NCBI GenBank assembly: GCA_028276365.1
Contig: JAPYWL010000011.1
Location: 1-29,894 of the forward strand
Length of the DNA: 29,894 bases
Source of the DNA: Deltaproteobacteria bacterium
Lineage (GTDB): Bacteria > DRYD01
Direction: 5' to 3'
In this document: one piece after another, positions 7,887-16,599 of the stretch
How the letters are laid out: each line of letters begins with the position of its first letter
Position numbering within the stretch: the stretch's first letter is position 1
Program-made: the position numbers and the translations under genes
Notes under the pieces: model-generated
Seen by the model: only the letters and a program-made list of their open reading frames with translations
What the model was told of the DNA's origin: nothing
Databases searched by the model: none

Positions 7887-7933
7887 TCTATTTAGAAATA
7901 AATTTTAGAAATAAACTTAATTTAATTTATAAA

Positions 7934-8575
7934 TTAAGTTTTAGCTAATTGTTTTACTTTATCTTTGGCTTTTTGATAATTTTGTTCAATAACATTCCAA
8001 TTTAGGACGTTCCAAACTGCGTTTAAGTAATCTGCTCTTCTATTTTGATATTTTAAATAATAAGAATGTTCCCAAACATCAATTCCCATTAAAGGAATAA
8101 ATCCTTCTAAGTAAGGACTATCTTGGTTAGGATAAGATATTATATGTAGCTTTTGAAATCTGTCTAATACTAAGAATGCCCAACCAGATCCAAATCTTGA
8201 CATAGCTGCTTTATTAAATTCTTCTTTGAATTTTTCAAAACTTCCCCATATTTTTTGTATTTCATTTGCTAATTCCCCTACTGGAACATTACTTCCACCT
8301 GGTTTTAATATCTCCCACCATAAGGAGTGATTTAAATGTCCACCGCCATTATTCCTTACATCTTCTCTTATATCATCTGGTAGTGCCCTTAAATTAGCTA
8401 ATAAATCAATTAAGCAAAAAGAATGTAAATAAGGATATTTTTCTAAAGCAGCATTTAGATTATTAACGTAACCTCCATGGTGTTTAGTATAATGAATTTC
8501 CATCGTCTCCTTATCTATATATGGTTCTAAGGAATCATAAGAATAGGTTAATTCAGGTAATTTATATGGATACAT
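7934..8575 (-). CDS. sodA: Superoxide dismutase, Mn/Fe family, Mn-type signature
   Basis: The 213-residue enzyme disproportionates superoxide. Metal ligands are His28 ([14 protein letters not shown]), His83 (LNHSLWW), Asp166 and His170 ([15 protein letters not shown]). Gly79 just before the conserved His and Gln151 in NQDSP match the residues that mark Mn-specific enzymes; Fe types have Gln and Ala/His there. The frame stays open 57 codons farther upstream, but I chose the ATG at 8575 because AAAGGGGGTGATAAG lies directly before it and the family starts here (MYPYKLPEL). The upstream extension is not family-like. No signal peptide, so cytoplasmic. Followed by a terminator. Confidence 0.95.
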   Translation of the reverse strand: MYPYKLPELTYSYDSLEPYIDKETMEIHYTKHHGGYVNNLNAALEKYPYLHSFCLIDLLANLRALPDDIREDVRNNGGGHLNHSLWWEILKPGGSNVPVGELANEIQKIWGSFEKFKEEFNKAAMSRFGSGWAFLVLDRFQKLHIISYPNQDSPYLEGFIPLMGIDVWEHSYYLKYQNRRADYLNAVWNVLNWNVIEQNYQKAKDKVKQLAKT

Positions 8576-8819
8576 AATCTTATCACCCCCTTTTAAACTT
8601 TTAGCACTTTTATTTTCAGAAATATATACATAAATATTTAAATCCTGGTTATTATATTTATAATAATTAATCTTATAATCACTTATTAATAAACTATTTA
8701 AAGCAGCAGAAAAATAAATTGATTTTAAAATTAAAATTATTTCCATCTTACAATATAATATTTCATTTTTTAAATTAAAATCCTTTAAATAAAATTGGCT
8801 TAATTTTAATTAAAATATT

Positions 8820-9899
8820 TTAAAAAGGAATAAAATCAATTAATTTTTTATTTTGTTCTATTTCTTTGATAGTATAAGCAATTAATTTTACAGCATTATC
8901 CAAATCATTTAGATTACATATTTCTCCTGGAGTATGTAAATATCTAGTAGGTATAGATATTAAAGAGGTAGCAGGTCCTTCACGAGTTATTTGAATTATA
9001 TTAGCATCAGTTCCTGTACCTCTAGGAGCAGGCTGTATTTGGTAAGGAATTTCATTCTTTATAGCAACACTTATATGTAATTCATAGAGTTTAGGATTTA
9101 TATTAGGTCCTCTAGTAATAACAGGTCCTTTAGATAATTTTATATCTCCTATTAATTTAGAAGAATCTTTAGTACCGGGATCATCAGATAAGAATGTAAC
9201 ATCAACAGCAATACCAAAATGTGGATTAACTCTATAAGCACTGGTATAAGCTCCTCTTAAACCTATTTCTTCTTGAACAGTAGCTACACTATATATAGCT
9301 GATTTGACATTTAGCTCCTTTAGTAACCTTAATACTTCAGCAACAACAAAAGCCCCCACTCTATTATCTATTGATTTTGAAATTATATTGTTATTTAAAA
9401 TTTCAACTGGAGAATAATCTAAGATAATTGGATCACCTACAGATATTAATTTCTCAACTTCCTCTTTAGAAGAAGCACCTATATCTATCCACATATCTTC
9501 TATTTTAACATCTTTTTTTCTTTCTTCTTCTGTTCTTAATAAATGGATTGGTTTTTTACCAATTGTTCCCTTTATTTTTTTACCTTCTTTGTTTTTAATG
9601 ATAACCCTTTGACCTTGTACAATAGCTGTATCCCAACCACCTATAGGGACAAATCTAATAAACCCATCTTCTTCTATTTTACTAACCATAAAACCTATTT
9701 CATCAATGTGTCCAGATAATAAAAATCTATATTGTCCATCTTCATTTAAAATACCATATGAGTTTCCATGAAAATCTGTAAAAACCTTATTAGCAAATTT
9801 TGAAACATAATTTTTCCAAATAAAAGCAGCTTCTTCTTCATAACCCGATGGTCCAAAAGAATTTAATAAATCAAATAAAAATTCCTTATTAATAAACAT
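8820..9899 (-). CDS. M42-family metallo-aminopeptidase
   Basis: This 359-residue protein is a cytoplasmic M42 (PepA/FrvX/YsdC-type) aminopeptidase; such enzymes form large tetrahedral dodecamers that trim peptides. The metal and catalytic residues are in place: His64 (SGHIDEIGF), Asp178 (KSIDNRVG), Glu210-Glu211 (VQEEIGLRG), Asp233 (AVDVTF) and His322 (RYLHTPGE). An internal PDZ-like insertion around residues 85-160 is typical. The length is normal (340-360). AAAAGGAGGG precedes the ATG. The family was often annotated as endoglucanase in error. Substrate preference (Glu, Leu, Lys types) cannot be read from sequence. It is the first leftward gene after the divergent region. Confidence 0.93.
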   Translation of the reverse strand: MFINKEFLFDLLNSFGPSGYEEEAAFIWKNYVSKFANKVFTDFHGNSYGILNEDGQYRFLLSGHIDEIGFMVSKIEEDGFIRFVPIGGWDTAIVQGQRVIIKNKEGKKIKGTIGKKPIHLLRTEEERKKDVKIEDMWIDIGASSKEEVEKLISVGDPIILDYSPVEILNNNIISKSIDNRVGAFVVAEVLRLLKELNVKSAIYSVATVQEEIGLRGAYTSAYRVNPHFGIAVDVTFLSDDPGTKDSSKLIGDIKLSKGPVITRGPNINPKLYELHISVAIKNEIPYQIQPAPRGTGTDANIIQITREGPATSLISIPTRYLHTPGEICNLNDLDNAVKLIAYTIKEIEQNKKLIDFIPF

Positions 9900-9982
9900 A
9901 AAAACAACCCTCCTTTTTAGATTAATTAATTATTTAAAATTAACTATCATACATTATTTCATTTATCTTTTTTTTTATCTTT

Positions 9983-9992
9983 ACCTCCTATA
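9983..9992 (-). promoter_or_regulatory. Orphan Shine-Dalgarno upstream of the M42 peptidase
   Basis: Reading leftward, TATAGGAGGTAAAG is followed 5 bases after GGAGG by ATA, then a 12-codon frame ending in TAA, and only later by the true peptidase ribosome site and ATG. There is no ATG at a usable distance. It may be a leader peptide with a rare start, a decayed gene or chance. The whole 222-base divergent gap (9900-10121) shows nothing else that I can name. Confidence 0.25.
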
Positions 9993-10121
9993 AATGAATT
10001 TATAATATATATTATGGAATAATTTTTTAACAATATTTTAAATAATATTTAAAGGGTTACTAAAGTAAAAATTATAATTAAATTAAAGGATGCCAAAAAA
10101 AATTTAGAGGTGATATTCTTA

Positions 10122-11969
10122 ATGGAAAAAATAAAGTCAAATGATTTATTTAGCACATATCTATATATCCAAGATAAATTTAATCCTTTAAATTTTTCAA
10201 ATGAGGTATATAAAAGTATACAAGATGAATTGAATTTAATAGAGTACAATTTTTATATAGATAAATCTAAGGTTAATTTGGAAAATATACTAAGCAATAT
10301 ATATGGATTATTTTCTCAAACATTAGTTCCAAATTATAACTATTTAGTAGAAATAGCAACTAAAGTAGCTATGATTTTATCTAATCCTAATAAATCTTAT
10401 ATTGACTTTCAAACTAAAAATTTATTAAATAATATAATTAATACAATGAAGCAAAATAATGATAACTTAGGTTTAAATTTGGAAAAAATAATAAATTATT
10501 ATTCATATTCTAATCCTACTATAGTATTTAAAACAGTAGAATTTATATATGATAATTTCAAATCCCAAAGTGGGTGGGTAGCAAATAAGGATAATTTACC
10601 TGATTCTAATAAATTATTACAAATCCAATTTAAAGCAAAAACTTTACAAAATATAATAAATAAAAAACAAGTAATAGATATCTTTATTCAAAATGAAATA
10701 AAGGAATTTTTAAAAGAGGTCTTTAATATTTTTCCAAATCTAAAAAATGCAATAGATCTAAATGATCCTATAATAATGAATAATAAAGATTTTTGGTTAA
10801 AATTTTTAAGTATAATAAGTGATAGTTTAAGCGTAGTTAATGAATTTATAAAGCCTTATAATATTAAAGATAATATAGAAGCTTCAAAATTAATGACTAC
10901 TCTATATTACCTTAATTTAGCTAAAAGTAATCCAGTAAATATATATTCTGCCTTATCTTATATAAATCAGGAACATAAAAATATAATAAATACAATAAAT
11001 AGCCAATACTTAAAATTTGGATTAAATTCTGAAGAAGTTAATAAAAATGTAGCAAATGACTTATATAATACCTATGGAGGGATATTAGCTTCATATTTTA
11101 AAGGATTAATAAAAAAAGGAGACTTAACTAATGGGGATTGTTTAGATTTTTTAACTCTATATCTTAAAAGCTCTATTATCTTAGATTATATTAACAATAA
11201 TAAAGATAAAATTGATAATAACAAATTAAATAATATGATGAATGATTTAAGATCATTTATGATTTCTAAACCTTATTTAAAAGATTTATATAATTTAAGC
11301 TTTACAAACGATATAAATAATATAAAATCTTTATTAGAGGTATTAAAAAAGATCGGTCAGAAAGTTGCTCCTTGGGTTATTTCAAAAAGTCCCAATATGC
11401 CTAAAAATAGAGAATTCTGGTTAAGAACTAATTTATTAATTAAAATTATTCAAAAATTAGATAAAAAAGATCCTAATTATAATAATATTTTAAATCAACT
11501 TGAAAATTATTTAAAAAATGAGATAATCTTAACTTACTCTGATACTTTATTTTTTAGTAATTCTATAATAAATAATATCTATAATAATAGTATCTACAAT
11601 GATAAGGATAGTTTTGTAAATAATTTTAGTAGTATATTAAATACTATATCAGGTTTTCCCATAGCTACTAAATTTGATCCAGATTACTTATTTAGTAATT
11701 TAGTATTAAGTAATTACTTAAAAGAAATAAATAAACAAATTGAACAAAATAGAGAAAATAATAATATCAATTTGCAAAACTATGAAAACAATATATTAAA
11801 TAAGCTATTACTAAATATAATGTCAAAAGATACAAATTTACAAAAAGTTTTATATGATTACAATAATTATAAAAATATAATAAAAGAGGATGTTTTAAAA
11901 GATGCTTTACTAAATGTAATAAATACTTTTTACGGGGCTAGTACATATTATCTTGATTTTGAAAACTAA
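10122..11969 (+). CDS. Large all-helical protein of unknown function (615 residues)
   Basis: I do not recognise a family. The protein is rich in Asn, Lys, Leu and Ile, has no signal peptide or clear membrane span, and looks helical along its length. Two blocks resemble each other, NNKDFWLKFLSII near residue 224 and KNREFWLRTNLLI near residue 432, which suggests an internal duplication or a helical-repeat architecture of HEAT/TPR type. Conserved-looking Trp and Gly (GWVANKD at 151-157; YGGILASYFKG at 318-328) may mark functional sites. A GTG lies 12 bases upstream in frame but falls inside the ribosome site AGAGGTGAT, so I start at ATG 10122. It is the first gene rightward from the divergent region, 159 bases before speD. 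Confidence 0.72.
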   Translation: MEKIKSNDLFSTYLYIQDKFNPLNFSNEVYKSIQDELNLIEYNFYIDKSKVNLENILSNIYGLFSQTLVPNYNYLVEIATKVAMILSNPNKSYIDFQTKNLLNNIINTMKQNNDNLGLNLEKIINYYSYSNPTIVFKTVEFIYDNFKSQSGWVANKDNLPDSNKLLQIQFKAKTLQNIINKKQVIDIFIQNEIKEFLKEVFNIFPNLKNAIDLNDPIIMNNKDFWLKFLSIISDSLSVVNEFIKPYNIKDNIEASKLMTTLYYLNLAKSNPVNIYSALSYINQEHKNIINTINSQYLKFGLNSEEVNKNVANDLYNTYGGILASYFKGLIKKGDLTNGDCLDFLTLYLKSSIILDYINNNKDKIDNNKLNNMMNDLRSFMISKPYLKDLYNLSFTNDINNIKSLLEVLKKIGQKVAPWVISKSPNMPKNREFWLRTNLLIKIIQKLDKKDPNYNNILNQLENYLKNEIILTYSDTLFFSNSIINNIYNNSIYNDKDSFVNNFSSILNTISGFPIATKFDPDYLFSNLVLSNYLKEINKQIEQNRENNNINLQNYENNILNKLLLNIMSKDTNLQKVLYDYNNYKNIIKEDVLKDALLNVINTFYGASTYYLDFEN

Positions 11970-12058
11970 TTTTTTAAATACTGAATAAAAAATGTTGAAT
12001 AAAAGAGGATTTATTAAGTAAAAATAGAAAAATAAAAGTGTAATTTACTAATTCTTAG

Positions 12059-12067
12059 TAGGAGGTG
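12059..12067 (+). promoter_or_regulatory. Orphan Shine-Dalgarno in the speD leader
   Basis: TAGGAGGTG lies about 60 bases before the speD start and is followed by ATT codons, not ATG. A frame from ATT at 12069 encodes eight residues and then stops at TGA, ahead of speD's own AAGGAGGG site. It could be a tiny leader peptide with a rare start that controls speD, or a chance site. Confidence 0.25.
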
Positions 12068-12128
12068 TATTTTTATTCGATATAAATTTAAGTGAAAAAT
12101 AAAAATTAAAGAAGGAGGGTATATAGGA

Positions 12129-12719
12129 GTGATTGAAAAAGAGTTAACAAATAATAAATATTCTAAATCATCAAAGGTTCAAAATGTTCCAGTTATTCCT
12201 ACTTTAGGTAGACATATAATAGTAGAGTTATCAGGGTGTTTAGAGGAAACAATTAATGATTTGTCAAAAGTCGAAGCTTTAATGAATGAAGCTGCTAAAA
12301 AAGCTAACGCTACTATTATAAAGAGTGTTTTCCATAAGTTTTCTCCAATGGGAGTTAGTGGGGTCGTTGTTATATCTGAATCCCATCTATCTATCCATAC
12401 TTGGCCAGAGTTAGGGTACGCTGCTATAGACATCTATACCTGCGGATCCAATACTAAACCATTTAAAGCTTGTTATTTTTTAGCCCAAAAATTCAAAGCT
12501 AAAAAAATTAAAGCTACTTATATAATAAGAGGAATAGAAAAGAAATCAAAGAATAAGGAATATAATTTTTATACCCATAAAATAAAGATGATGGAAGGGA
12601 ATGTTAATACCTTAAAAATATTACCCACCCTTGTAAAAAAAATCCAAAATAATGGGAATAATCATAAAAAAGAAAAAAAAGAAGATAATAATATGTTATT
12701 ATTGGTAGGTGAAAAATAA
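12129..12719 (+). CDS. speD: S-adenosylmethionine decarboxylase proenzyme, prokaryotic class 1B
   Basis: The enzyme decarboxylates S-adenosylmethionine to provide the aminopropyl donor for polyamine synthesis. It self-cleaves between Glu84 and Ser85 in VISESHLSIHTWPE, Ser85 becoming the pyruvoyl cofactor; His90 and Cys105 (DIYTCG) are the other processing/catalytic residues. The core (residues about 27-140) matches the 120-130 residue bacterial form, but here a Lys/Asn-rich tail of about 55 residues is added. The start is GTG at 12129, with AAGGAGGG 10 bases upstream; no ATG is available before the core. Its TAA overlaps the next ATG (TAATG), giving translational coupling to the aminopropyltransferase. 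Confidence 0.95.
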   Translation: MIEKELTNNKYSKSSKVQNVPVIPTLGRHIIVELSGCLEETINDLSKVEALMNEAAKKANATIIKSVFHKFSPMGVSGVVVISESHLSIHTWPELGYAAIDIYTCGSNTKPFKACYFLAQKFKAKKIKATYIIRGIEKKSKNKEYNFYTHKIKMMEGNVNTLKILPTLVKKIQNNGNNHKKEKKEDNNMLLLVGEK

Positions 12720-13699
12720 TGACATTGTTTTTACCAATGGATGATTACCAAAAATTTAATGAGTCTCTACCTTTACAGTGGTTATGGTATTATGAATATC
12801 ATAGCCCTTATGAAATACATTCTCATGCTGTCAAAAATGTGTTAATAAGAACAAAAAGCAAATACCAGCAAATAGATGTGATAGATACCTTTAATAGTGG
12901 TAAATTATTGATATTAAATAGTGAGCCTCAATCAGCACAAGTAGATGAGTATATTTATCACGAAGCTTTAGTTCATCCAGCAATGATTGTTGCTAAAAAA
13001 ATTGATAATGTTCTAATAATTGGAGGTGGAGAAGGAGCCACTTTAAGAGAAGTAGTTAAGTACAAAGGCGTTAAAAAGATAATTATGGTTGATATAGATG
13101 AAGATTTACACAAAGTAGCTAAAGAATATTTAAAAGAATGGCATCAAGATTCATTTAATGATAGTAGAGTTACTATTATATTTGATGATATTAAAAATTA
13201 TGTTGATAAAGCTATAGAAAATAATGAAAAATTTGATGTTATTATCTCAGATCTAAACGAGCCTACAGGTAGCACTCCTGCATTTAAAATATACACTCCA
13301 GATTTTATTGAAAAAATCTTAAAAATATCAAGTGAAAATTTAATTATGGTTTTACAAGCATCTGATTTAAAAGATATACTATTTTGGGAATATAGGCAAG
13401 ATAAAGAATATCCTATTATTTTTGAACATTTTGAATTATTTTATAAATATTTTAAGGACGTGTTACTATATCATGCTTTTATACCTTCTTTCTTTAGTGA
13501 CTGGGCTTTTATTATTGCATCTAAATCTACTATATCTTTTGATGTAAATAATATTGATAATATAATAAATCAAAGAGTTTCTGGTGAATTAAAATTTTAC
13601 GACTCAGAAACTCATCAATTACTATTTTCTTTACCTAAATTTGTTAGAAAAGTTTTAAAAAAATTTAGTAATAAAAAAGAGGGAGTGGAAATCATATGA
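12719..13699 (+). CDS. Aminopropyltransferase, spermidine synthase family, thermospermine synthase (ACL5)-like
   Basis: It transfers the aminopropyl group from decarboxylated S-adenosylmethionine to a polyamine acceptor. The family blocks are DEYIYHEALVHPAM (76-89), the glycine loop IGGGEGATLREV (101-112) and MVDID (123-127). Classical spermidine synthases read GGGDG and a following D-S/T-x-D-P-x-G block; here the loop is GGGEG and the block is SDLNEPTG (177-184), both like the plant and bacterial ACL5 clade. The C-terminal segment FYDSETHQLLFSLPKFVRK (from residue 293) also matches that clade. I infer thermospermine or another longer polyamine rather than spermidine as product. Length 326 is longer than most SpeE (about 285). 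TAGGTGA precedes the ATG that overlaps the speD stop. Confidence 0.88.
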   Translation: MTLFLPMDDYQKFNESLPLQWLWYYEYHSPYEIHSHAVKNVLIRTKSKYQQIDVIDTFNSGKLLILNSEPQSAQVDEYIYHEALVHPAMIVAKKIDNVLIIGGGEGATLREVVKYKGVKKIIMVDIDEDLHKVAKEYLKEWHQDSFNDSRVTIIFDDIKNYVDKAIENNEKFDVIISDLNEPTGSTPAFKIYTPDFIEKILKISSENLIMVLQASDLKDILFWEYRQDKEYPIIFEHFELFYKYFKDVLLYHAFIPSFFSDWAFIIASKSTISFDVNNIDNIINQRVSGELKFYDSETHQLLFSLPKFVRKVLKKFSNKKEGVEII

Positions 13700-13953
13700 A
13701 AAAAAACATTCATCCAACAGTTTACGAAACCACAGTTGTATGTGGTTGTGGAAACACTTTTAAAACTATTTCTACTAAGAAAGAATTGAAAGTAGAAATT
13801 TGTTCTAATTGTCATCCGTTTTATTTAGGCCAAACTACTACTACAGTAGAAGCTAAAGGTAGAATTGAAAAATTCCTATCTAAATTCGGGGATAAATACA
13901 AAGATAGTATATTAAAGCAACACTCTAAATCTAAGCAAAAAACTAAAAAATAA
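13696..13953 (+). CDS. rpmE: 50S ribosomal protein L31, zinc-binding (C+) type
   Basis: This is ribosomal protein L31, located at the bridge between the two subunits. The start MKKNIHPTVYETTVVC and the four zinc-ligand cysteines (Cys16, Cys18, Cys36, Cys39: CxC and CxxC, the latter in CSNCHPFY) define the C+ form, which binds zinc and is swapped for a Cys-less paralogue under zinc limitation in some bacteria. The 85-residue length includes a Lys/Ser-rich C-terminal tail beyond the usual 66-70. The ATG overlaps the upstream TGA by four bases (ATGA), with GAGGGAG before it, so it belongs to the speD operon. That is an unusual place for rpmE. Confidence 0.95.
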   Translation: MKKNIHPTVYETTVVCGCGNTFKTISTKKELKVEICSNCHPFYLGQTTTTVEAKGRIEKFLSKFGDKYKDSILKQHSKSKQKTKK

Positions 13954-13960
13954 CTAATAA

Positions 13961-15082
13961 ATGGATAATAAACAAAAATTGCCAAAAATTTTAAAAAAAT
14001 ACAAAATAGAATATATAACAGTTGCATTTATAGTATTTGCTTTTGTTGGAATTTTCTTATGTTTTATGTTTCCTCTTAATATAGCTATAGCTATCCTTTT
14101 ACTAATTTTTATTTATGGATATTATCAACGGAAATTTAATATCAGTTTTAAAAAAGAATTAATTAATGATGTATTGATCAAAACATTAAAAGAGTATGAT
14201 TTAAATGAATCTGATATATATTACTTACCTTCTATAAATAAAAATAAAATTAAAGATGAAAATAATTCGGTATTTAAAGATTCTTTAGCTAAATTAGATT
14301 ATATTATAGAACAAATATATAACCACATTTTTCAAAAATATATTATTAATTTTTTTTTAAAACAATTTCAAGTACCAACATATGTTAGTGCTTTTTATGA
14401 TGATATAGTACAGATAAATAAAATTAAAAATAATTACAACATAGAGGATATAATTAAACTTAACATAAATAAAGAAATACTAATAACAGATGTTAGCCTA
14501 GAGGTTATAATTGATTATATTACAAAGTATGATGTTTTAGAGAGTAAATATAAGTACTTTTCAGGATTACTAATATCATTTCCCTTAAGAAATATTTATA
14601 TACCTAATCCTATATTAGTATTTTTTGTAAAGAATATTTTGAATGATCCTATTAATTTTATCAAAGCTAATTACGTAATTGATAAAAAATATGAAAATTT
14701 ATTTAATTCTGATTTATTTAAATATTCTAAATATTCTAGCATTTCATTTAAAATAAACGAAATTTATAATGAAAATGAATATAAAATTCTAGATGAAGAT
14801 ATATTGTGTTATACTTCAAATTTAAATGAAATAGATAAATATAAAACAATAATTGATAATTTAATTATGAAGTATTATAAAGAAAATAAATATTATTTTT
14901 CGTTTTTTGTTATATATGAAGATAAGTTGTATAATTTCCTTCATTATGAAGATTTAAATATAAAAAACAAGGATTTATTTCATGTTCCAAATTTTTTAAA
15001 TATTAAAGAAGATGAAATAAAAGAATTAGAACAAAAATATCAACAAGAATTTAAAAAAATACTTAACATTATTTTTAATTGA
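13961..15082 (+). CDS. Membrane protein of unknown function, weakly DUF3137-like
   Basis: The 373-residue protein has two adjacent hydrophobic segments at about residues 20-39 and 42-57, then a long soluble domain. After the membrane hairpin comes YYQRKFNISFKKELINDVL, and near residue 200 KYFSGLLISFPL. This layout (short N-terminus, membrane hairpin, soluble region with an F-x-G-L-[FIL] strand) faintly recalls DUF3137 proteins, but the resemblance is by eye. There is no catalytic motif. It starts 7 bases after rpmE, so it is co-transcribed, but without a visible Shine-Dalgarno. Function unknown. Confidence 0.55.
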   Translation: MDNKQKLPKILKKYKIEYITVAFIVFAFVGIFLCFMFPLNIAIAILLLIFIYGYYQRKFNISFKKELINDVLIKTLKEYDLNESDIYYLPSINKNKIKDENNSVFKDSLAKLDYIIEQIYNHIFQKYIINFFLKQFQVPTYVSAFYDDIVQINKIKNNYNIEDIIKLNINKEILITDVSLEVIIDYITKYDVLESKYKYFSGLLISFPLRNIYIPNPILVFFVKNILNDPINFIKANYVIDKKYENLFNSDLFKYSKYSSISFKINEIYNENEYKILDEDILCYTSNLNEIDKYKTIIDNLIMKYYKENKYYFSFFVIYEDKLYNFLHYEDLNIKNKDLFHVPNFLNIKEDEIKELEQKYQQEFKKILNIIFN

Positions 15083-15105
15083 TAAAATTAAAATGAGTTA
15101 GAAAA

Positions 15106-15145
15106 GAATGAAAATTATGGATAAGGAATGAAAATTATGGATAAA
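15106..15145 (+). repeat. 20-base tandem duplication covering the kdd start region
   Basis: The 20-mer GAATGAAAATTATGGATAAG occurs twice in direct tandem (15106-15125 and 15126-15145, one mismatch at the last base). Each copy holds two ATGs. Since 20 is not a multiple of 3, the upstream ATG at 15108 opens only MKIMDKE before a TGA that overlaps the downstream ATG (AATGA). Confidence 0.9.
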
Positions 15146-16174
15146 GAATTAGAATATTTAGGAATTCATAGAAGTATAGAACCCAAACACATTTTACCTC
15201 AAGCTGCTTATAAGGTCGATAATTCATTACCAATAAAAGATAGTGAAATATTATTTGAATTAGATTCTTTAAATATAGATTCAGCATCCTTTTATCAACT
15301 TAAAAGTAGTTTAAATAATGATAAAGATTTAATAAAAAAAGAAATATTGAAAATAGTAAGAGAAAGAGGAAAAATGCATAACCCAATTACTAATTCAGGA
15401 GGTGTTTTTCTAGGTAGAATAAAAGAAATTGGAAAAAACTATAAAAATAAAGACTTAAAAGTAGGAAGCAAAGTAATTTCACTAACATCTTTAACTTATA
15501 CTCCATTATACTTAGAAGATATAATTGATATTAATTTAGATACTAATAGTGTATATGTAAAAGGGTATGCGATATTGTTTTATAATAGCCCATTCTCTGT
15601 AATAGATGGGATAAATATAGAGGAAGAAGTATTGATGATGGTATTAGATGTAGCAGGTGCTCCTGCTTATGCAGCTAAATATTCTAAAGTAGGTAATATA
15701 GTTATAATATTAGGGGGAGGAAAGTCTGGGGTTTTATCAGCTTATCAAGCTTACTTAAGAGTTAAACCTACAGGAAAAGTATTTATATTAACTAAAGAAC
15801 AAGAAGAAGTAGAAAAATTATCAGAATTAGGTATAGCAGATAAGGTCATAAAATGCGATGCCACTGATCCTATAAATACATTAAAAGAATATTTAAAACA
15901 TAATAATGAATTAGCTGATTTGGTTATAAATTGTACAAATGTAGGTAATACTGAAGCTACTTCAATTCTTTTAGCTAAAGATCAAGGGAAAGTTATTTTC
16001 TTTTCAATGGCTACTTCATTTACTCAAGCAGCATTACAAGCAGAAGGTATAGCTAAAAATGTCGAATTAATAATAGGGAATGGATATTATCCAGGACATG
16101 ATAAAATTGCTATAGACTCCCTCTTAAAAAACCAAAAAATATACCAATTTTTTAAAAATAAGATAAAAAAATAA
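15137..16174 (+). CDS. kdd: L-erythro-3,5-diaminohexanoate dehydrogenase
   Basis: Kdd performs the NAD-dependent oxidative deamination of 3,5-diaminohexanoate to 5-amino-3-oxohexanoate in lysine fermentation to acetate and butyrate. Recognisable features are LGIHRSIEPKHILPQ (8-22), LNIDSASFYQLK (45-56), RERGKMHNPITNSGG (75-89), VLDVAGAPAYAAK (169-181) and the Rossmann loop ILGGGKSG (191-198). Full length is about 345, as in the family. I prefer ATG 15137 because AAGGA lies 9 bases before it; ATG 15128 would add three residues with the ribosome site too close. The other lysine-fermentation genes (kamA, kamDE, kal, kat, kce) that usually adjoin are absent from this window. Confidence 0.88.
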   Translation: MDKELEYLGIHRSIEPKHILPQAAYKVDNSLPIKDSEILFELDSLNIDSASFYQLKSSLNNDKDLIKKEILKIVRERGKMHNPITNSGGVFLGRIKEIGKNYKNKDLKVGSKVISLTSLTYTPLYLEDIIDINLDTNSVYVKGYAILFYNSPFSVIDGINIEEEVLMMVLDVAGAPAYAAKYSKVGNIVIILGGGKSGVLSAYQAYLRVKPTGKVFILTKEQEEVEKLSELGIADKVIKCDATDPINTLKEYLKHNNELADLVINCTNVGNTEATSILLAKDQGKVIFFSMATSFTQAALQAEGIAKNVELIIGNGYYPGHDKIAIDSLLKNQKIYQFFKNKIKK

Positions 16175-16196
16175 AAATCTTAAAATATAATAAATT

Positions 16197-16580
16197 ATGA
16201 AAAAAATAAATAAAAATACCTATAAAATCCATCTGGTTAATATTTCTGCTTTAATTAATTTGAAAAAGATAGATGAATGTCAAGACTATATAACAAATAT
16301 TTTTGATTTAGAATTAGATGAATCTGAAATAATATTCTTTGAATCAATCTTGGAAATACTTAATTTAATTAAAGAAATAAAAAATCAACATTATAAAGAT
16401 TATAAAAATTTAGCAACTATTGAAGCTAAATTATCTAAAATTAATGAAAATATAGAAAAATTAAAAACATTTGATAAAATAATAGAAAAAGAATTTATTG
16501 AAGAATTAATAAATACTTTATTTTCTACAAGAGATTATAAGTTATCTAGATTTTTTATAAACTGGCAAACCTTAATATAG
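16197..16580 (+). CDS. Small helical protein of unknown function
   Basis: This 127-residue protein is not recognised. It is strongly helical with heptad-like Ile/Leu spacing in the middle (IEAKLSKINENIEKLKTF, about residues 76-93), no signal peptide and no membrane segment. The start ATG has no Shine-Dalgarno, like several genes in this rightward run. It lies 22 bases after kdd and 19 bases before the HD hydrolase, so it is part of the same transcription unit. The reading frame is real-looking, but the start is uncertain. Confidence 0.5.
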   Translation: MKKINKNTYKIHLVNISALINLKKIDECQDYITNIFDLELDESEIIFFESILEILNLIKEIKNQHYKDYKNLATIEAKLSKINENIEKLKTFDKIIEKEFIEELINTLFSTRDYKLSRFFINWQTLI

Positions 16581-16599
16581 TTTAAAATAGAGCATAAAC

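Noticed and set aside
8576-8746. N-terminal extension of superoxide dismutase
   Set aside because: The extra 57 codons do not resemble the family, and a strong ribosome site lies directly before ATG 8575.
10049-10249. Short leftward frame in the divergent region
   Set aside because: It is antisense to the start of the 615-residue gene, with no ribosome site.
12179-12433. Leftward frame inside speD
   Set aside because: It overlaps the conserved pyruvoyl site of speD on the other strand.
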